Assembly: GCA_027485575.1 (NCBI GenBank)
Contig: JAIXQU010000101.1
Location: forward strand, 39,932 to 103,931
DNA length: 64,000 nt
Origin: Cytophagaceae bacterium
GTDB taxonomy: Bacteria > Bacteroidota > Bacteroidia > Cytophagales > Flexibacteraceae
Direction: 5' to 3'
Position 1 is the stretch's first letter, and every line of letters begins with the position of its first letter. Under the pieces are notes generated by a model. It did no database searches. It worked only from the letters and a program-made list of their open reading frames with translations, and was not told where the DNA came from. Made by a program: the position numbers and the translations under genes. Shown piece after piece: positions 8,409 through 16,430 of the stretch.

Positions 8409-9596
8409 ATGAAAAACATCAATTCTCTTTCATTTTCTGGCAAAAAAGCCTTGGTCCGTGTTGACTTTAATGTTCCGCTTAATTCAAATTTTGAAGTTAC
8501 AGATGACACCAGACTAAATGCAACTTTACCTACAATTCAGAAAATATTGTCAGATGGAGGTTCGGTAATTTTGATGTCTCATTTGGGTCGGCCAAAAGAT
8601 GGGCCGGTTGATAAGTATTCGCTTCGCCATATAATTCCAAATCTTGAAAAATTATTCGGACGACCAGTACAATTTGCCAACGATTGTATTGGAAATGAAG
8701 CTGTTGAAAAATCGAATGCATTAAAAGCTGGCGAAATTTTGCTTCTGGAAAATCTAAGATTCTACAAAGAGGAAGAAAAAGGTGATGTGGCCTTTGCGGA
8801 AAAACTTTCAAAACTTGGCAATGTATATGTAAACGATGCCTTTGGTACGGCGCATAGGGCGCATGCATCCACTGCAATTATAGCCCAGTTTTTTACAGAA
8901 AAATGTGCTGGTGTTGTCATGCAATCTGAGCTTGACAATGCAAAAAAGGTATTGGATGCCGCAGAGAAACCCTATGTAGCCATCATGGGTGGAGCCAAAA
9001 TTTCAGATAAGATTTTGATTATTGAAAAGCTTTTGGACAAAGTGGATACCCTGATTATTGGGGGAGGAATGGCATACACCTTTTTCAAAGCGCAAGGTGG
9101 TAATATCGGAAACTCACTCCTAGAGGCTGACAAACAAGAGCTTGCATTAACCATCATTGAAAAGGCTAAGGCAAAAGGGGTTCAAATTTTGTTGCCACCG
9201 GATTCTATAGTTGCAGATGCATTTTCAAACGAAGCCAATACCAAAGTTTGCGACAATACCGATATTCCTGAAGGATTTATGGGACTTGATATTGGTCCAA
9301 AAGCGATTGAAGTTTTTTCCAAGGTTTTGATAGGCGCAAAAACCATTTTATGGAATGGTCCAATGGGCGTTTTTGAAATGTCAAACTTTGCAAAAGGAAC
9401 TGAAACAATAGCCCATGCAGTGGTGGATGCTACGAAAAATGGAGGATATTCCTTAATTGGAGGTGGTGACTCGGCAGCAGCGGTTAACCAGCTTGGTTAT
9501 GGCGACTTGGTTTCCTATGTTTCTACAGGAGGAGGGGCTCTTTTGGAATATATGGAAGGAAAAATCCTGCCCGGTGTCGCGGCTTTGGAAGCATAA
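8409..9596 (+). CDS. pgk: Phosphoglycerate kinase
   Basis: Glycolytic and gluconeogenic enzyme transferring phosphate between 1,3-bisphosphoglycerate and ADP. The ATG at 8409 gives 395 residues, the usual family length, and a standard N-terminus ([15 protein letters not shown]). An upstream in-frame TTG/ATG at 8322-8325 would add 29 non-conserved residues and coincides with the promoter box. Motifs seen: [33 protein letters not shown] and the G-G-G-D-S-A/S-T-G-G-G-A nucleotide loops near the C-terminus. Single-gene unit, divergent from the glycan cluster. Confidence 0.97.
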   Translation: MKNINSLSFSGKKALVRVDFNVPLNSNFEVTDDTRLNATLPTIQKILSDGGSVILMSHLGRPKDGPVDKYSLRHIIPNLEKLFGRPVQFANDCIGNEAVEKSNALKAGEILLLENLRFYKEEEKGDVAFAEKLSKLGNVYVNDAFGTAHRAHASTAIIAQFFTEKCAGVVMQSELDNAKKVLDAAEKPYVAIMGGAKISDKILIIEKLLDKVDTLIIGGGMAYTFFKAQGGNIGNSLLEADKQELALTIIEKAKAKGVQILLPPDSIVADAFSNEANTKVCDNTDIPEGFMGLDIGPKAIEVFSKVLIGAKTILWNGPMGVFEMSNFAKGTETIAHAVVDATKNGGYSLIGGGDSAAAVNQLGYGDLVSYVSTGGGALLEYMEGKILPGVAALEA

Positions 9597-9918
9597 GCCA
9601 ATTTGCTTTTAATCTTTTCCGCAGGGAGACCGGATGTTTGCATATTTTGTGCGACGATAACTATGTGGTAATTTATTTTGCGAAAAAATTTTAATTGTTG
9701 AACTGATATTTTCAACGGGAGACTCTTCAATTCATTCCACAAAAAATATATTGCTTAAAGGTTTTTCTAGCCGCATCCATAAAATTGTCAAACCATGATG
9801 GAACGGATTTTTTGAACAGTGTCTTCCTGATGACCAATCCAACTCTATGTCTCAGAACAAGATATAATTCCCAAAACGGGAGTTTGGAAATTATTCTGAT
9901 GAAAAATACTTAAGAATC
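9597..9918. other. Intergenic region between pgk and the GWxTD gene
   Basis: About 320 bp between convergent genes. No strong intrinsic terminator is visible. On the minus strand it holds a 60-codon open stretch (9727-9909) in frame with, and directly after, the GWxTD gene (separate entry). Nothing else is recognised. Confidence 0.6.
9727..9909 (-). pseudogene. Possible gene relic (60 open codons after the GWxTD gene)
   Basis: Reading on past the TAG stop of the GWxTD gene in the same frame gives D-S, a TAA stop, then 60 sense codons ending in TGA at 9727. The translation looks protein-like: a hydrophobic and basic segment I-R-I-I-S-K-L-P-F-W-E-L-Y-L, then a K/R-rich helix. The S-K-L-P-F-W-x-L-Y-L piece resembles the N-terminus of Bacteroidota lipid A (LpxL/HtrB-like) acyltransferases, but the remainder does not follow the family closely. 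There is no ATG in the first 40 codons. I read it as a decayed or truncated gene at best; chance openness is possible. Confidence 0.25.
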
Positions 9919-11436
9919 CTACCTGAATTTTTTAGAGTCTGACTGGTCGTACCGGTCATTGGGGTCAAGGCGGTCATAGTTATAGGTAGCGTTGGTCTCC
10001 ACAGCTTTTCTCCATTCTCTGTTCCTAACTTCGCCAATTCCGGTACTATGTAAAAGCCGGTAATTATCATTCCCCCTGTTTTCCTGTACGAAAGCGAAAA
10101 TGACATCCGTTTGTTTGATTGGTTTTTGCAATGAATAATAATACCAAACCTCATAAGGTACTGTATTTAAATTTTGCATGGCTTTTCTAAATCTGTCAGA
10201 ATATTCATTCTCAATCATGTTTGGCTGGCCATATTGCAGAAAAACACGTCCTCTATCCGTTTGGTAAGCGGGCATTGTCTTTGTAGAATACCTTTTCCCG
10301 GCAATGGCAACAAGTGTCCGGTAGTCATTAAATACTTTCAGTGTATTTTCCTTATCCTTTTTGGAAAAATAACTTAACAGATAATTCCGTAGCTCCGTAT
10401 CCGAACCTTTTTTTCTTAGAAAATCAATGGATGTTTGTTCGGAGGCAGTTGCCGAAGGTTGTAAGCTGGCTACCAAATGGCGGCATTCTTCAGTACTTAT
10501 TTTGGCAACTTCTTCCTCCATGGTTCCGTCCAATACCAATGGTGTTTCCAACAGGTCTGATTTAATGGAAGGATTACTTTTTTGAATATTTTTTTGCACC
10601 CTTGCCAATATCTTTCCTCCGGAATCAATCAGGTCCCACATGAGTAGATAGTTACCTGTTGGCAGATTTTTTATGTTGATATCAAATTTGGTTGCAATTA
10701 CTTCCTTGCTTTTTATTCGTTTGATACTCCCAAATTCATCCATGCTTTTTGCTTTTGTAGCTTCAATCAACCTAAGCCGGCTTACCAGGCCTGATCCACC
10801 TGGATATGACAGATGGGTTCCTGTGCATTCCGCATACATTGAAAGCACGGTATCAGATACTGCATAAAAATTGGAAAGTCTGTAAACCTCAGGTTTTTGG
10901 TCAAAGATGGATTTCTGAACAACAAATTTTCCTTCATTGAGCAATAAAATGTCACTCATTTTGGAGCTCATTTTCTGATTTGAAGAATTAGTCTTTTCAT
11001 TAAACCCAGGCATAACGATTTGAATGACTGCTTTTTCCCTACTTGTATCTTTTGATAAAAGGTCAAAAGCGAGAAGTTCAAGATTGAATTTACCCTCAGG
11101 AAGAGGTATCATTTTGGTCGAAGTGAAATACTGTTTTAATTGATTGCTATCGGCAAATTCCGGACTCTGAAAATCAATTTTTTCAGCAAAATAGTTTTTT
11201 AATGAGTCGTTCACAACAATGGCAAATGTGGCGGTTGACTGATAATTTTTGTTTGCCAGTTTTTGAAAGGAAAGGCTTCGACCGTCTATTCCAATTACCA
11301 AAAATAATCTTCCTGCACCAACTTGTGAAGGAAAACAGGCATATTCAATTGTCGCTGATACTTTTGCAAAACCAGATATTATCTGGCTCATTACAAGGAC
11401 AATACAGCAAATCAGCAAACAAAAACTCTTTTTCAT
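9919..11436 (-). CDS. GWxTD domain-containing secreted protein
   Basis: A 505-residue protein with an N-terminal signal peptide (hydrophobic about 4-22) and a C-terminal segment T-D-R-G-R-V-F-L-Q-Y-G-Q-P followed by P-Y-E-V-W-Y-Y, the hallmark of the GWxTD domain found in Bacteroidota and related phyla. The middle is beta-rich. The function of the family is not established; it is expected in the periplasm or at the envelope. A TACCTTTG promoter-like box lies at 11462-11469 on the minus strand, 25 nt before the ATG. The gene stands alone. Confidence 0.85.
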   Translation of the reverse strand: MKKSFCLLICCIVLVMSQIISGFAKVSATIEYACFPSQVGAGRLFLVIGIDGRSLSFQKLANKNYQSTATFAIVVNDSLKNYFAEKIDFQSPEFADSNQLKQYFTSTKMIPLPEGKFNLELLAFDLLSKDTSREKAVIQIVMPGFNEKTNSSNQKMSSKMSDILLLNEGKFVVQKSIFDQKPEVYRLSNFYAVSDTVLSMYAECTGTHLSYPGGSGLVSRLRLIEATKAKSMDEFGSIKRIKSKEVIATKFDINIKNLPTGNYLLMWDLIDSGGKILARVQKNIQKSNPSIKSDLLETPLVLDGTMEEEVAKISTEECRHLVASLQPSATASEQTSIDFLRKKGSDTELRNYLLSYFSKKDKENTLKVFNDYRTLVAIAGKRYSTKTMPAYQTDRGRVFLQYGQPNMIENEYSDRFRKAMQNLNTVPYEVWYYYSLQKPIKQTDVIFAFVQENRGNDNYRLLHSTGIGEVRNREWRKAVETNATYNYDRLDPNDRYDQSDSKKFR

Positions 11437-11461
11437 GGCATTTCAGGATGGAGTAGAAATT

Positions 11462-11469
11462 CAAAGGTA
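11462..11469 (-). promoter_or_regulatory. Candidate -7 promoter box (TACCTTTG) of the GWxTD gene
   Basis: Minus-strand TACCTTTG matches TAnnTTTG and lies 25 nt before the ATG at 11436. The -33 element was not assigned. Confidence 0.4.
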
Positions 11470-11543
11470 ATAGATTGAATGCTGAAATTTGCTTGAACTT
11501 TATTCCATGCTTTCTGTTTATTTTGTATTCAATCAAAAAAAGT

Positions 11544-11750
11544 ATGAGTTCTGATAGCCAGCCAAAAAGCAAGCCAACTGTAAAAGACTATTTCGCAGTT
11601 TCTGAAGTATTTGGATATTTTTTTAGAAAGCCGGATCCTTCAAGACCTAAAAATTTCAATATCAGGGCAATGCATACGATTAACAAAATCAGCATACTGA
11701 TGTTTTTGGTAGGGACTGTCATGTTTATTTTTAAGATGTGGCTTAGATGA
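11544..11750 (+). CDS. Small single-pass membrane protein (DUF6728-like)
   Basis: The longest frame begins at 11475, but the ATG at 11544 (M-S-S-D-S-Q-P-K-S-K) gives a more credible 68-residue protein. It has a soluble N-terminus, a central E-V-F-G-Y-F-F-R-K-P-D-P-S-R-P block and a C-terminal transmembrane helix (N-K-I-S-I-L-M-F-L-V-G-T-V). The central block resembles a small Bacteroidota family that I believe is DUF6728; the name is from memory and unverified. Its function is unknown. The stop overlaps the ATG of the next gene (ATGA, 11747-11750), indicating translational coupling. Confidence 0.7.
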   Translation: MSSDSQPKSKPTVKDYFAVSEVFGYFFRKPDPSRPKNFNIRAMHTINKISILMFLVGTVMFIFKMWLR

Positions 11751-12094
11751 ATCTGGAGGAAATCCGAAATCATTGCATTCAAAAAATTGCAGTTACAGAG
11801 GAGTTTCCTTTTGACAATGAGACCTTGGTTTTCAAAGTTGCTGGTAAGGCATTTTTGCTCACAAATATCTCTAACCCATTAAGCATCAATCTGAAATGTG
11901 ACCCTGAAATTGCCGTTGAGCTTCGGGAAAAATACGACACCATTCTTCCGGGTTATCACATGAACAAAAAGCATTGGAATACTGTAATGCTTAAAGGACA
12001 CTATGGCAAAAAGGAAATTTTGGAATGGATTGACCATTCTTATAAATTGGTCTTCAGTGGTTTATCGGCAAAGGTTCGGCAAAGTCTTATATAA
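11747..12094 (+). CDS. MmcQ/YjbR family protein
   Basis: A 115-residue protein of the MmcQ/YjbR (CyaY-like fold) family: an N-terminal helix with C-x-x-K, the F-P-F-D segment, V-F-K-V-A-G-K-A-F, L-K-C-D-P-E, and a P-G-Y-H-M-N-K-K-H-W-N motif followed by the C-terminal S-Y-K-L-V helix. Members are often called DNA-binding, but a clear role is lacking. It overlaps the upstream small membrane-protein gene by 4 nt. Confidence 0.88.
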   Translation: MNLEEIRNHCIQKIAVTEEFPFDNETLVFKVAGKAFLLTNISNPLSINLKCDPEIAVELREKYDTILPGYHMNKKHWNTVMLKGHYGKKEILEWIDHSYKLVFSGLSAKVRQSLI

Positions 12095-12201
12095 AAAAGC
12101 CTACTTGATTAAGAGTTAATTCTCTTATCACACCAGCACTTTGGATAAAAAACTTGAATTTAACACCAGAAGAAATTATCTTTGATTCTTAATAGTAGCA
12201 A

Positions 12202-12417
12202 ATGAGCGATTTGATATTAAAATTTGAAATGCTCTCTGAGTCAGGCAAAATGGAGTTGCTTCAATATTTGGAAAACCTTTTGAAAAGGCAATCTAAGTCA
12301 AAAATAGAAGTATATTTTGATGCAAAAATATCCAAAGACATTCAGGAAGGAAAGCTGCAAGATTTTGCCGAGAAAGCTACACTTGATTTCAAAAAAGGTC
12401 ATTACAAATCCCTTTGA
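12202..12417 (+). CDS. Antitoxin-like small protein of a RelE/ParE-type pair
   Basis: A 71-residue, charged, helical protein with no recognised DNA-binding motif. It is called antitoxin-like only because its TGA stop overlaps the start of a RelE/ParE-like toxin gene (TTGA, 12414-12417) and because size, order and coupling fit type II toxin-antitoxin modules. The N-terminus (L-S-E-S-G-K-M-E-L-L-Q-Y-L-E) resembles the helical start of other short antitoxins. No upstream inverted repeat for autoregulation was noticed. Confidence 0.55.
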   Translation: MSDLILKFEMLSESGKMELLQYLENLLKRQSKSKIEVYFDAKISKDIQEGKLQDFAEKATLDFKKGHYKSL

Positions 12418-12668
12418 ATCATTTTACAGTTCCTGATTTTTGGGAAGCCTATAACAAGCTTCCAAAAAAGATTCAAAAACTATCGGATAAAAACTTTGCG
12501 CTTTTAAAGGAAAACCCAAAACATCCTTCACTCCATTTTAAACAAATTGGCAGATTCTGGTCAGCCAGGATTGGACTAAAATACAGGGCTTTGGCAATTG
12601 AAATACAAGAAGGCTTGCTATGGTTTTGGATAGGTGACCATGAGGATTATGATAATTTAGTTAAATAA
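12414..12668 (+). CDS. RelE/ParE-superfamily toxin-like protein
   Basis: An 84-residue protein with the RelE/ParE outline: an N-terminal helix pair (F-W-E-A-Y-N-K-L-P-K-K-I-Q), then beta strands R-F-W-S-A-R-I-G-L-K-Y-R-A-L and L-L-W-F-W-I-G-D-H-E-D-Y-D, the last giving the D-H-x-x-Y-D end typical of this group. RelE-type toxins cut mRNA at the ribosome while ParE-type block gyrase; which applies is unknown. The start is a TTG at 12414 overlapping the upstream stop. The next gene is 133 nt downstream. Confidence 0.75.
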   Translation: MNHFTVPDFWEAYNKLPKKIQKLSDKNFALLKENPKHPSLHFKQIGRFWSARIGLKYRALAIEIQEGLLWFWIGDHEDYDNLVK

Positions 12669-12801
12669 ATGAAGTCGTTTTGCCTTTCAAAGATCTTTTA
12701 AAATCTTTTACAATTTGACTGAACTTGGGCCAGACCTAATTTCAATTTCCTTTTTTATCCTACTACCTTAACTCCTGCCTTCTTTTCGTTTCTTTTGCAC
12801 T

Positions 12802-13812
12802 GTGAAAGTATTGGTGCTGCGCTTTTCTTCAATCGGGGATATTGTTTTGACTTCTCCTGTCCTTCGCTGCCTCAAAGAGCAGGTCAACGGGATTGAGATT
12901 CACTTTCTTACCAAGAAAAAGTTTTTCGGCTTGCTGGAACACAATCCCAGAATTTCCAGAATTTTCACCTTTGACGGCTCCCTTTCTGTAATCCTCCCAA
13001 AGCTAAAAGCCGAAAATTATGATTTGATAATTGACCTTCATAACAACCTTAGGTCCAATTATTTGAAGCTCAGATTGGGAAAACCTGCTTTTGCTTTTGA
13101 CAAATTAAACCTGCAAAAATGGCTTTTGGTAAACCTCAAAAAGGACTTTATGCCGAACGTTCATATTGTGGAACGCTATCTGGAAACCGTAAAAAAACTT
13201 GGAGTAAAAAACGACGAAAAAGGTCTTGAATTTTTTCCCTGCGATTGCGAAAAGGTTGATGAATCCGAGTTTCCGTCCGAAATAAAAGGTTTGCCTTATG
13301 CCATACTTTCCATCGGTGGAACACATTTTACAAAAAAAATGCCTGTTTCAAAATGGATAGAATTGGCCTCTCAAGTCGCTCTCCCTTTGGTTATTGTGGG
13401 CGGTAAGGAGGATTTATATGTGGCAAATCAATTAGAAATTGAATTAAAAAAACAAGCCGGAAAAGTCTGGAATACCTGTGGTAAATTTACCATTGGGGGT
13501 TCTGCCCATTTGATTAAAAATTCTGCTTTGGTTTTGACCCATGATACTGGCATGATGCACATTGCGGCAGCTTTTCAAATTCCAACAGTCGCCATTTGGG
13601 GAAATACAACACCAAAATTGGGCATGTTTCCTTACAGGACCGAGCATATCAATTTGGAAGTGAACAATTTGGACTGTCGGCCATGTTCCAAAATTGGTTT
13701 TTCTGCCTGTCCAAAATCACATTTTGATTGCATGGTGAAACAGGATTTTAGCTACAAGCCATTGCAGAAGTTTATTGCCCAAGCCATCAAAATATCCGTA
13801 GCAAATGGCTGA
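12802..13812 (+). CDS. Family 9 glycosyltransferase (heptosyltransferase-like)
   Basis: A 336-residue GT-B enzyme of the ADP-heptose:LPS heptosyltransferase group: K-V-L-V-L-R-F-S-S-I-G-D (S10-D13) at the N-terminus, a S-I-G-G-T mid-domain loop and the C-terminal D-T-G-M-M-H-I-A-A-A nucleotide-sugar site. It probably adds a heptose or related sugar to the LPS inner core. The start is GTG (12802); an upstream TTCTTTTG box ends 4 nt before it. The gene overlaps priA by 8 nt, so the two are co-transcribed. Confidence 0.9.
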   Translation: MKVLVLRFSSIGDIVLTSPVLRCLKEQVNGIEIHFLTKKKFFGLLEHNPRISRIFTFDGSLSVILPKLKAENYDLIIDLHNNLRSNYLKLRLGKPAFAFDKLNLQKWLLVNLKKDFMPNVHIVERYLETVKKLGVKNDEKGLEFFPCDCEKVDESEFPSEIKGLPYAILSIGGTHFTKKMPVSKWIELASQVALPLVIVGGKEDLYVANQLEIELKKQAGKVWNTCGKFTIGGSAHLIKNSALVLTHDTGMMHIAAAFQIPTVAIWGNTTPKLGMFPYRTEHINLEVNNLDCRPCSKIGFSACPKSHFDCMVKQDFSYKPLQKFIAQAIKISVANG

Positions 13813-16291
13813 AATTGAAGGCATTGCAGGTCAGGAATATCTTCTTGATGTTTGGCTGCCTTTGGCTTTGCCCAAAAGTTTAACCTACAAATATGTATCC
13901 AATGAAGAACCACTTCCTGGAATGCGAGTGGTTGTCCCATTAAAAGGAAAAAAGCTTTACACTGGATTTATTTGGAAGGTACATAGCTTACTTCCAACTA
14001 CTTATGAGGTCAAACATTTGCTGGAAGTAGTTGACCAATCACCATTTTTGACTGATAGCCGGATGCGATACCTGGAGTGGATGTCCAGCTATTATTGCTG
14101 CACTTTGGGTGAAGTTTTGGCGGCCGCTGTTCCCTCTCCATTCCGCTTAAGTTCAGAGTCTTATATACAAATTCATCCTGATTTTGCGTGGCAAAAAGAA
14201 GACTGGGAAAGTGAAGAACATTGGATTTTTGCTTCTCTGCAAAAGAACCCAAAAATGCCGCTTTCAGAGCTTTTGAAAGCATTGGGGAATATGAGCCGGT
14301 GGATGAAAAAAATCCGGCAGTGGCAGGTAGAATCCAAAATCCTCATTTTTGATGAGCTAATGGACCGATATCGTCCACGAATGGAAACCTTCATTTCCCT
14401 AAATCCCAATTTCAGAACGGATGATGCATTAGATGCCTTATTTGCGGAATTTACAGATAAGCCTCAGGAAGAATCGCTTATGCTGAAATTTCTGAGCAAA
14501 ACGCGGTTTGGCCAATTGGGCAATCAGGGCTGGCACATCAACAAGGAGAGTTTTCCAATCACTGAAAATGAAAAGAAAACCCTTGCAAAACTCACAAAAA
14601 AAGGCATTCTTCAAATTGAAAAAACCAAGTTAGACCCCTATGCAGGTTTGGTTTCAAAGGAATTTGTGAGGCCAAAATTATCGCCAGCCCAAAGCCAGGC
14701 AATTCTGGAAATAGAGGAAGGCCATGAAGAAGAAAAAGTGGTTTTATTGATGGGTGTCACAGGTAGCGGTAAGACGGAAATCTACATTCACCTGATTACC
14801 AATTACCTGGAGCAAGGCAAGCAATGTCTTTTAATGTTACCGGAAATTGCAATTTCGGTACAAATGGTCAGCCGTTTGAAACAGATTTTTGGTGAAGACC
14901 TTGGGGTTTATCATTCAAAAGCCACGCTTCCTGAACGCATGGAAGTCTGGGAAGGTGTGCAATCCGGAAAGCTAAAACTGGTGGTTGGCGTCCGTTCTTC
15001 CGTTTTTTTGCCTTTTCAAAATTTGGGACTATTGATTGCAGACGAAGAGCACGATTCTTCTTACAAACAAGCAGAACCCGCACCCAGATATCATGGGCGT
15101 GATGCAGGAATTTTCCTGGCACATCAACATAAGGCCAAAGTTTTGTTGGGTTCTGCAACGCCATCTACCGAAAGTTATTTCAAGGCAAAATATGGAAAAT
15201 GGCGATTGGTCAAACTTTTAGAACGTTTTGGTGGAGCCAATTTGCCCGACATTCAATATGTCGATATGAAGTTGGCAGAGCGGACTTTGCAGGTCAAACT
15301 GGATTTTTCAACTGCCGTGGTTGACCATTTGGCCATAACCAAAGTTGCTGGAAAACAGTCTATTGTGTTTCAGAATCGCCGTGGTTATGCGCCTTATATG
15401 CAATGCAAAGATTGTGGCTGGATTCCCTATTGTCCTTCCTGCGATGTTTCTTTGACCTATCACCAGGCAAAGCGTTCACTCAATTGCCATTATTGCGGCC
15501 ACCAGGTTGATGTGCCCCGCCAATGTTTGGCTTGCGGTTCGGTGCAATTGCAGACTTCTGGCTATGGAACTGAGAAGTTGGAAGAATCTTTGATGATGCT
15601 TTTACCTGATCTGCGCATTGCCAGAATGGACCAGGACACTACCCAAAGCAGGAAAAGTTTTGAACAATTGCTGGCCAGAATGAGGAACCAGGATTTGGAT
15701 GTTTTACTTGGTACACAAATGGTTACCAAAGGTTTGGATTTTGAAAACGTAACCTTTGTTGCTGTTTTTGATGTGGATAGGGTTTTGCATTATCCTGATT
15801 TTAGGGCCAATGAAAGGACGTTTCAATTGCTTAGCCAGATTTCGGGTAGGGCAGGTCGCAGGCAGGAAAAAGGACTTGTGATGATTCAAACCAATAAGCC
15901 CTATCACCCAATTTATGCCATGATTGCCAAGGGCGAAAACATCCTTTTTTATGAGCAGGAAATTCTGCACCGCCGTGATTTTAACTTTCCGCCTTTTGCC
16001 CATCTGATAAAGGTTACGTCCAGACATGTAAAACAAGAAATCACCCAAAAAGCCATTGAAGTTTTAGCCAGTTATCTTCGCCGGAAATTGGGAACAGATA
16101 TGGTTTTGGGCCCGGAAGAGCCGATTATTGCCAGGCTTCGTAACCAGTTTATTTTCAATCTGATGCTTAAGATTCCACTCAATGTTTCAGCCCAAAAGGT
16201 GAAAGAAATCCTGGCTGCTGAACTCAAAATGGTTCAAACCGAAAAAGAACTATCCGGTGTGCAGTGGATTGTGGATGTGGACCCTGTGTAG
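13805..16291 (+). CDS. priA: Primosomal protein N' (replication-restart helicase PriA)
   Basis: An 828-residue PriA. N-terminal DNA-binding region (1-110), Walker A G-V-T-G-S-G-K-T (317-324), Walker B-type D-E-E-H (413-416), a zinc-binding insertion with eight cysteines (534, 537, 543, 546, 561, 564, 574, 577) and helicase motif V/VI stretches T-K-G-L-D-F and Q-I-S-G-R-A-G-R. It reloads the replisome at stalled forks. Full length; the ATG at 13805 overlaps the heptosyltransferase end by 8 nt. No clear terminator follows. Confidence 0.97.
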   Translation: MAEIEGIAGQEYLLDVWLPLALPKSLTYKYVSNEEPLPGMRVVVPLKGKKLYTGFIWKVHSLLPTTYEVKHLLEVVDQSPFLTDSRMRYLEWMSSYYCCTLGEVLAAAVPSPFRLSSESYIQIHPDFAWQKEDWESEEHWIFASLQKNPKMPLSELLKALGNMSRWMKKIRQWQVESKILIFDELMDRYRPRMETFISLNPNFRTDDALDALFAEFTDKPQEESLMLKFLSKTRFGQLGNQGWHINKESFPITENEKKTLAKLTKKGILQIEKTKLDPYAGLVSKEFVRPKLSPAQSQAILEIEEGHEEEKVVLLMGVTGSGKTEIYIHLITNYLEQGKQCLLMLPEIAISVQMVSRLKQIFGEDLGVYHSKATLPERMEVWEGVQSGKLKLVVGVRSSVFLPFQNLGLLIADEEHDSSYKQAEPAPRYHGRDAGIFLAHQHKAKVLLGSATPSTESYFKAKYGKWRLVKLLERFGGANLPDIQYVDMKLAERTLQVKLDFSTAVVDHLAITKVAGKQSIVFQNRRGYAPYMQCKDCGWIPYCPSCDVSLTYHQAKRSLNCHYCGHQVDVPRQCLACGSVQLQTSGYGTEKLEESLMMLLPDLRIARMDQDTTQSRKSFEQLLARMRNQDLDVLLGTQMVTKGLDFENVTFVAVFDVDRVLHYPDFRANERTFQLLSQISGRAGRRQEKGLVMIQTNKPYHPIYAMIAKGENILFYEQEILHRRDFNFPPFAHLIKVTSRHVKQEITQKAIEVLASYLRRKLGTDMVLGPEEPIIARLRNQFIFNLMLKIPLNVSAQKVKEILAAELKMVQTEKELSGVQWIVDVDPV

Positions 16292-16399
16292 CAAAGGTTT
16301 AATACAGGTCTATAACTACGGGTAGGCCCCTTTTTGAATTGGGATGGCTTACTGGATACCATTCATAAAAAATACCCCAAACTATATTATTTTAAAAAA

Positions 16400-16407
16400 T
16401 ACCTTTG
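16400..16407 (+). promoter_or_regulatory. Candidate -7 promoter box (TACCTTTG)
   Basis: Matches TAnnTTTG and ends 23 nt before the ATG of the oligopeptidase gene at 16431. No good -33 element was found. Confidence 0.4.
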
Positions 16408-16430
16408 GAAATTGATACATCTTTCAAATT

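Noticed and set aside
9515..9742. Open frame on the minus strand over the pgk end
   Set aside because: Overlaps the conserved pgk C-terminus and shows no family similarity; the in-frame relic at 9727-9909 is in a different frame.
10174..10377. Plus-strand frames inside the GWxTD gene
   Set aside because: Antisense shadows of a well-supported gene.
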